This document shows, one piece after another, positions 59,501-64,000 of a DNA stretch of 64,000 bases. This DNA is from Pseudorasbora parva (Eukaryota > Chordata > Actinopteri > Cypriniformes > Gobionidae). The position numbers and the translations under genes are program-made. The notes beneath the pieces are model-generated. The model saw nothing but the letters and a program-made list of their open reading frames with translations, was not told the origin of the DNA and did no database searches. Each line of letters starts with the position of its first letter. Position 1 is the stretch's first letter. The stretch is taken from NCBI RefSeq assembly GCF_024679245.1, contig NC_090185.1:24727926-24791925 (forward strand), written 5' to 3'.

Positions 59501-61582
59501 AGTTGAGATTTTTCCTTGAGAAAAATGTATCTACTGTACCTGATATTTATCCAAATGAATCAATGTTGAATTAGAATCAAATTATTAATTGAAATCGTGA
59601 AATTTGTATCAAGCACTAATAAAAGCAGTAGCCTACCAGTCATTGTACCATGTAAACATTATAACATGTTGTCACTAAACTTTATGGATTCTGTTTAGTT
59701 ACCAAATATTTTGTCAAACACAATACACAAGTTTTTTTAAACCCCCTTCCTTAGTTAAACTCAAAAGTTGGCAGCCCTGTGTAAATCAGTATAGTTAACT
59801 AAACCTACAAAATGCAAACTAAAATTAAGGCTAAAATAAAATAAAAGACAAACATTAGATGAAAACTCTAAAGTTAAAAAACTTGAACAAAACTGAGTTT
59901 CAAATAACAAATTTACTCAACTAAAACTGATACAAAATAAAGCTGAATGTAATGTAAATGTAACAAAAGCACAAAACAAAATGACTAAATTTTAACATTA
60001 AAAAAATTATATAATAGCATATAAAAACTATAATACATACATTAACTTTACTTATAAATAATACTTAAATAACACATAATCTTGTCTGGATATTTTTTTC
60101 CACATTTTGTTTTCCATGGTAAAATACAGTTTAATAGAGTAGCATAATGAAAACATTTAGTTTAATTTAAAACTGAATATATTTCTTTTTGCATTACATT
60201 AATGTAATAATTTTATTAAATAAAATGATCAGTATTTACATACAATTAAAATCAGCATAAATTAAAACTTGATTGAAATTTGATGGACTATTGAAGGGAA
60301 GAAAAGATAATCCCAACTTCCAACTTAACTTTAAATTCAGAACAAGATATACCAAAATTTTACACTTATAATTTGAATAAAACAATTCTGTGTATAACAG
60401 TAATAAGAATGAGATTATATATATATGTGTGTTATTATCGCAGGCGAATACGATACGTATCACGATACAGGGGTTACGTAATATATACAGGGTAATAATA
60501 TTTTTTTTTTTAGAAAGCTTAATTTAAAAGAATAAAGAACACAACTATATGCATAAAACATGACAAGTAACTGTTTTATTGAATTAATACAGCATCATTT
60601 ATATCACTATTTTGTGCTATCTAAGTAAAGGAAAATAGTAAAGTGACTGCAGGATTCTTTATTCTACATGTTTTAAAGGTTCACAGTATTGCAGTTTTTC
60701 ATTTCTAAACCATTTAGCAACAGAAAGTGCATAGTTCATTCATTCCATGACTGAATGACTCTCTGTTTTATATTTAATACTGTAAAGCTGTTTTCTTTAA
60801 TGCAGTCTATCGTATAAAGTCCCATTTCAAGTAGGCTACTGGACTGCAGAGCTGGTGCATCCATATTCACATCGCTATGATCAGATGCTTTCGTTCTGCT
60901 GCCACCGCTGTCAGTTTTGGAGTGTGTTTATTTTGTCACTAAGAGGAAAATGTGCTGTATGTATTCTATCGAAACGGTTCTCCGCAACGTGGATGACGTC
61001 CGGATGTTAAGCGAGCTCTCCGATTCAATGTTTCCTGAGTACTGGATATTAACTTGGCCTATTTTGCAAACGAAATGACTCTTGTTGATTTCCTTAGTGG
61101 CTTCTTTGTAGCTCAAGCCAAAGTGAGTCCACACTTCAGCTGTGTTAACCGTGGGAGCGGAATCATTCTATGATATCATCTTGTGAGGTTTGCTAATGCT
61201 AATGCACACAATTATAGCCCAGAAAACCACAACCCGCGGCTCCGTAAAAAAAAAACAACAAAAAAATTAAATAGCCAAATTTTGCGGGAAAAACGTGACC
61301 CTGGCAACCATGCGCATCAGATACGTTCTGAGATAACACTGCCATCTAGCGGTTGGGTTGTATACAGTGGTTTAATTCAAACACAAAGCCACGAATCTTG
61401 GATGTAAATATATAAATATCGATACAGTGTTTTTGAGAATTGATACAGTATCACCAAACAAAATATCGCAATACTCATGTGTATCAATGTTTCCCTTTCA
61501 GTCGGTCACGTTCGACGTACGTGACCGACTGAAAGGGAACGAGGGTTACATACGTAACCGAGACATTTCTTACAGACGTTTC

Positions 61583-61670
<88 letters not shown>

Positions 61671-63255
61671 TAGGCTATTGACAGGTTTTAATGATCATGA
61701 GAATAATTTCACAATGCAAAACATCTCTATTGTTCAAAAACAGGCATCATTTTATTTTTAGTCATGACAACTCTCTGAATAAATTTATAAAGCATTTATT
61801 GATAAGAATGAAATGTTCATAAGTTTAGTCTTGGTGGACTAGATCTGCTATACTTCTGCTGCTGCATGAGGGAAGGCTACTGCCAAAAAATGCTAATAAA
61901 CACGGTGAATAGTATGCAAGCTGCTGGAAGAAAGGTAGGGAGAACCCCAATAAGATCTAGTCAGGTGGTGCTGGGGAAGGAGGAGGGCCATGGCGAGTTG
62001 AGCCGGTTCGGAGCGGAAATTAATTTACTTAGTTTCGTAGATAGAACAAACAGACCGATTGACAAAATCGGTCCACTTTAAGAGAACCAATCAACAGCTC
62101 TGAAGAGAGTTACTTGACTTTATTTATTCATGCAAACACATATGTTTGACACTGTTGTAAAACATGACCAAGCCATTTCATGACAGATCCACGTTTGACC
62201 ATTTGACGTGTTTGCATCTCTTTCTCTCTTTACATGCAGCACTGATAAATTGTGTAGTCTCTCTTACACCTATAGTCTTTCTCATTTGATTAACTTTTGC
62301 TGTGAATGCTTCCTCTCTCCGTCTCTAGAACCGCATGAAAGAGAGCCTGTCGCTCTTCTACACCACCATCCACTCACCGTGGTTCGCCAGCGCATCCATC
62401 ATCCTCTTCCTAAACAAGATGGACATCCTGGAGGAAAAGATCAAGACGTCAGACTTAAAAAGTTACTTTCCAGGCTTTGGAGGTATGGAAAGAAGGGTTT
62501 CCAACTTAGTAAATAGGCCCTGACCTGCCCTGCCCCTTAGGGTATAGGAAACATAATTGATAGAGCCGTTGGAACAGGTTTTGGAACAAGATGTGTAGGA
62601 CAGATACAGTTCTTTAGTTCTGATATGGAGCCGTATTTTGTGGAAATGGCCCCAGTTTGATCGCTTTAGATCTCTCGCCCTCTACCCCCGTTACCAACGG
62701 CAACCAAAAAACAGTCAATTTCAGGCAGAACAGCAAGCATGTTTGATCGGGGTGATTCCATCTTTGAGATTTAAAGATAGACAGCCTCGTTGTTTTTATA
62801 GTTATATTTATAGAGATAGTTCGCCAAAAAAAAAATCTGTCATCATTCACCTTATATACACATATATATATTATTAAATTAGTTGATCATAATTTAAATA
62901 AAAAAAATATTCCGCATAAATTATATTCAGGATCACAAATGCCAACATTTTGTAAATACAATTTAAATAATATTTTCATTTACATTTTAGTAATGAGAAT
63001 TAGATTTTTTTTCATATTAATTTTGAATTGTCATGAAAATAATGTCACAATGAATTATTAATAATAATAATAATACTTGTACTCAGCAAGGACACATTAC
63101 ATTTTAGTGACAGTTTATTCTATCCACCAATTTATTCATTCAAAACCAATTTGATTGATAATAATTACAAACGCTCCTTGAGCAGCAAAGCATTATATTA
63201 GAATGATTTCTGATGGATCATGTGACATTAAAGACTGGAGTAATGATGCTGAAAA

Positions 63256-63331
<76 letters not shown>

Positions 63332-64000
63332 TTGAGTAATCGCATCTAAAATATGTTTGTGCATACACACACACACACACATTTTTATGTATAAATACTT
63401 TTATATATGTTACATGAATATTATTTTATGTCAATATGTAAATCTTTTGTTTTCAATATTACTGATTAAACAAACAGAAATAATCCAATAATTTTTTGCA
63501 AAGAAAATGTCATATGGGATCAGTATAAAATGACAGCATTTTCATTTTTGAGTGAACTGCTCCTTTAATACAAACGAACTTTGAACTCTACCGCCTCTAA
63601 AAGGGTTAAATATTAATTCTCAAGCAGAAGCTCTTCACAATAGTGATTTTAAAAATGTTTACTTAGTTAGATTCTCTCTCTCTCTGCTTACCTCATATTT
63701 CCCGCCTCTTTAATTTGCATGTGCTCCTCCCAGTTCAATCGCTCATACCTTCCAGCCTTCTAAGCTTGTACTAACCCCTCACCTCCTCTGTGGTTTGGTG
63801 CCACCCTCAGGCAGACTACGGGACACGCAAGACGCCAAGAACTACATCAGAGAGATGTATAAACAGAAGGCCATGAATACCGAGTCAAGGGAGTGCAAAA
63901 ACATCTACGCTCACTTCACCTGCGCAACGGACACCAATAACATCCGGATGGTTTTCAGTGACGTGAAAGACACTGTCCTGATCAAGTCTCTGCAGGAATA
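44981..64000 (+). CDS. gna15: gna15 G protein alpha subunit, paralog C (canonical; 3' end beyond window)
   Basis: Seven exons: 44981-45131, 46687-46871, 47692-47846, 53124-53252, 57693-57822, 62329-62482, 63811-64000 (cut). 364 complete codons are visible; only the last few residues and the stop are missing. Best match of the three to vertebrate Galpha15: it has CLSEDEK near the start, [37 protein letters not shown] and [12 protein letters not shown]-boxes: GTGESGKT (51-58), Arg188, Thr191, DVGGQ (210-214), NKMD (279-282), TCAT (338-341). N-terminal Cys at 4, 8, 12, 14 and 15 are likely palmitoylated. It should couple many receptors to phospholipase C beta. A CpG-rich stretch about 1 kb upstream is the likely promoter. 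The only odd G-box residue is Thr in place of the P-loop Ser. Confidence 0.95.
45132..46686. other. Intron 1 of paralog C
   Basis: 45375-45560 is a dispersed repeat (TTACACTTTATTTTAATGTG...), similar to 47028-47200. 46360-46480 resembles 16085-16200, and 46510-46625 resembles 5330-5460. No coding content. Confidence 0.45.
46687..46871 (+). CDS. gna15: Paralog C exon 2 (P-loop)
   Basis: 185 nt. [20 protein letters not shown] to NPQNE. Closer to the mammalian sequence (IKQMRIIHG) than A and B (MKQMKIIHG). Confidence 0.94.
47469..47551. repeat. (TA)n microsatellite
   Basis: About 41 TA units in intron 2 of paralog C. Confidence 0.97.
47692..47846 (+). CDS. gna15: Paralog C exon 3 (helical domain)
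   Basis: 155 nt. [20 protein letters not shown] to [14 protein letters not shown], Tyr split by donor TA|GTAAGT. Confidence 0.94.
48090..48393. mobile_element. Near-perfect palindromic MITE (~150-bp arms)
   Basis: AAAATGAAAATTATGTCATC...GGACCCATTGACTGCCATAG / CTATGGAAGTCAATGGGTCC...GACAGAATTTTCATTTT. Spacer about 12 nt. Intron 3 of paralog C. Confidence 0.85.
49546..50857 (+). mobile_element. PIF/Harbinger-like nonautonomous transposon
   Basis: Ends GGGCTGCATTTCCCAAAACC and ...ATCGGGAAATGCAGCCC are inverted, with further inner inverted TACCTTAAGG blocks. Contains a transposase remnant at 50116-50292. Nested in the 48774-51306 element, so younger than it. Confidence 0.65.
50116..50292 (+). 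pseudogene. Harbinger transposase N-terminal remnant
   Basis: 58-codon frame: [20 protein letters not shown] then [15 protein letters not shown]. The FRLPR...I..LLDL..P pattern is that of PIF/Harbinger nucleases just before the DDE domain; the DDE domain itself is gone. Confidence 0.55.
51307..53123. other. 3' part of intron 3 of paralog C, no gene
   Basis: Very AT-rich (51780-52500 largely A/T with weak tandem similarity between 51880-52140 and 52160-52400). Nothing coding supported. Confidence 0.5.
53124..53252 (+). CDS. gna15: Paralog C exon 4 (switch I)
   Basis: 129 nt. [20 protein letters not shown] then RFPTTGIN; all catalytic residues present. A fold-back repeat begins about 15 nt after the donor. 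Confidence 0.94.
53265..54003. mobile_element. Large fold-back MITE starting ~13 nt after paralog C exon 4
   Basis: Left arm GGGTTAGTTCACCCAAAAAG...GAAAGGCCTTCATTGACATC; right arm ACATTGGTGTCAATGAAGGC...TTAGGGTGAACTAACCC. Arms ~180 bp, centre with TGATTCATAACCGTT and its complement. Same family as 13265, 16895 and 38490. Confidence 0.75.
54231..54924 (+). mobile_element. pogo/Tigger-like nonautonomous element
   Basis: TIRs CCGTATTTTCCGGACTATAA and TTATAGTCCGGAAAATACGG, TA on both sides, several internal TATAAGTCGCA copies. A 31-codon frame at 54463-54558 ([17 protein letters not shown]...) resembles the N-terminal region of pogo-type transposases. Confidence 0.65.
55010..56033 (-). mobile_element. 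Candidate solo LTR, minus strand
   Basis: Minus strand: polypurine run GAAGGGGGGATTT just before TGAAATCCACTGCCGCTTCA, and the other end GTTAACCCCTAACA (TG...CA). No internal genes recognised on either side. Low to moderate support. Confidence 0.35.
56777..57235 (+). mobile_element. Candidate LTR (TATA and poly(A) signal arrangement)
   Basis: GTGGTATATAATGCTCACTG followed 90 nt later by CAATAAAAGAGCTTTTTGAC and GTATCCGGTCCTGTGATTTC, the U3-R-U5 order of a retroviral-type LTR. Borders not determined; no coding remains nearby. Confidence 0.35.
57693..57822 (+). CDS. gna15: Paralog C exon 5 (switch II)
   Basis: 130 nt. [20 protein letters not shown] with the family-typical KSERR switch II; donor GTGAGC. 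Confidence 0.95.
58555..59412. mobile_element. hAT-like nonautonomous element with 8-bp TSD
   Basis: Begins TAGGGCTGTCCTCGACTAAG and ends CGACTATTCGGGGTCACCCCT (imperfect TIRs with GTCGA/TCGAC blocks). Flanked by AAAAAAAC on both sides (58547-58554 and 59413-59420), an 8-bp duplication as expected for hAT. GC-rich interior; no transposase seen. Intron 5 of paralog C. Confidence 0.7.
59430..61490. other. Intron 5 of paralog C, AT-rich stretch
   Basis: 60450-61470 has GATACGTATCACGATAC at one side and ATCGATACAGTG / TTGATACAGTATCACC at the other, so is probably another DNA element with degenerate ends. No supported coding region. Confidence 0.35.
61490..61570. repeat. Palindrome CCCTTTCAGTCGGTCACG... 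(DIRS-terminus-like)
   Basis: CCCTTTCAGTCGGTCACGTT / ACGTGACCGACTGAAAGGG palindrome, followed by GAGGGTTACATACGTAACCG then AGAC. The last block resembles the DIRS-like right end at 41293-41345, so this may be a leftover terminus. Confidence 0.5.
61586..61666. repeat. (AT)n microsatellite
   Basis: About 40 AT units. Confidence 0.97.
62329..62482 (+). CDS. gna15: Paralog C exon 6 (NKxD)
   Basis: 154 nt. [19 protein letters not shown] and [11 protein letters not shown]; NKxD intact. Confidence 0.95.
63080..63255. repeat. Dispersed repeat shared with 20980-21125
   Basis: ATATTAGAATGATTTCTGAT...GACTGGAGTAATGATGCTGA matches the complement of 20980-21125. Intron 6 of paralog C. Confidence 0.5.
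63260..63328. repeat. (AT)n microsatellite
   Basis: About 34 AT units in intron 6 of paralog C. Confidence 0.97.
63811..64000 (+). CDS. gna15: Paralog C exon 7 (partial, runs off window)
   Basis: At least 190 nt. Acceptor [30 protein letters not shown] present; the window stops within the codon after LIKSLQE, about four residues short of the expected C-terminus. Confidence 0.94.

Overview
The window looks like TE-rich teleost nuclear DNA, most likely cyprinid. Genes are split into small exons with GT-AG junctions. There are long AC/GT and AT microsatellites, Tc1/mariner copies, a 5S-rRNA-derived SINE, an L2-type LINE tail, a Ty3/gypsy remnant, a DIRS-like remnant and many fold-back MITEs. 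The only host genes I can support are three head-to-tail, plus-strand copies of a Gq-class G protein alpha subunit of the Galpha15 (gna15) type. Zebrafish is known to carry a tandem gna15 family, which fits.

Paralog A occupies 657-16820 (7 coding exons, 363 aa). Paralog B occupies 23961-37752 (7 exons, 365 aa). Paralog C occupies 44981-64000 (7 exons, cut by the window edge a few codons before its stop). Exon lengths and phases match across the three (145/142/151, 185, 155, 129, 127/130/130, 154, 197/203/190+). All three join in frame with no internal stop. Paralog C keeps every canonical G-box apart from a Ser-to-Thr change in the P-loop. Paralog B has an altered switch II and an unusual C-terminal tail. 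Paralog A has an intact frame but has lost several nucleotide-binding and catalytic residues. Exons 2, 3 and 6 of A and B are almost identical, while exons 1, 4 and 7 differ strongly.

Layout: 1-268 Tc1 fragment; 271-525 leader/upstream block of A (repeated at 19571-19811 before B); 802-10824 giant intron 1 of A with a ~3.1 kb 42-bp minisatellite (1190-4300), LINE endonuclease fragment, 5S-SINE, decayed gypsy element with one LTR, and L2 LINE tail; 11-16.8 kb exons 3-7 of A; 16.8-23.9 kb intergenic repeats and the upstream block of B; 24-37.7 kb paralog B with three Tc1/mariner copies plus a fourth on the minus strand in its introns; 37.8-44 kb intergenic with a DIRS-like remnant and fold-backs; 43.7-44.2 kb CpG-rich likely promoter of C; 45-64 kb paralog C with nested DNA transposons (PIF/Harbinger-like, pogo-like, hAT-like) in its introns.

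The biology is receptor signalling: heterotrimeric G alpha subunits at the inner plasma membrane that would activate phospholipase C beta. The most interesting signal is that one tandem copy seems to be turning into a GTPase-impaired paralog while its frame stays open, next to evidence of patchy gene conversion. No prokaryotic systems, CRISPR arrays, tRNAs or functional rRNA genes were seen.
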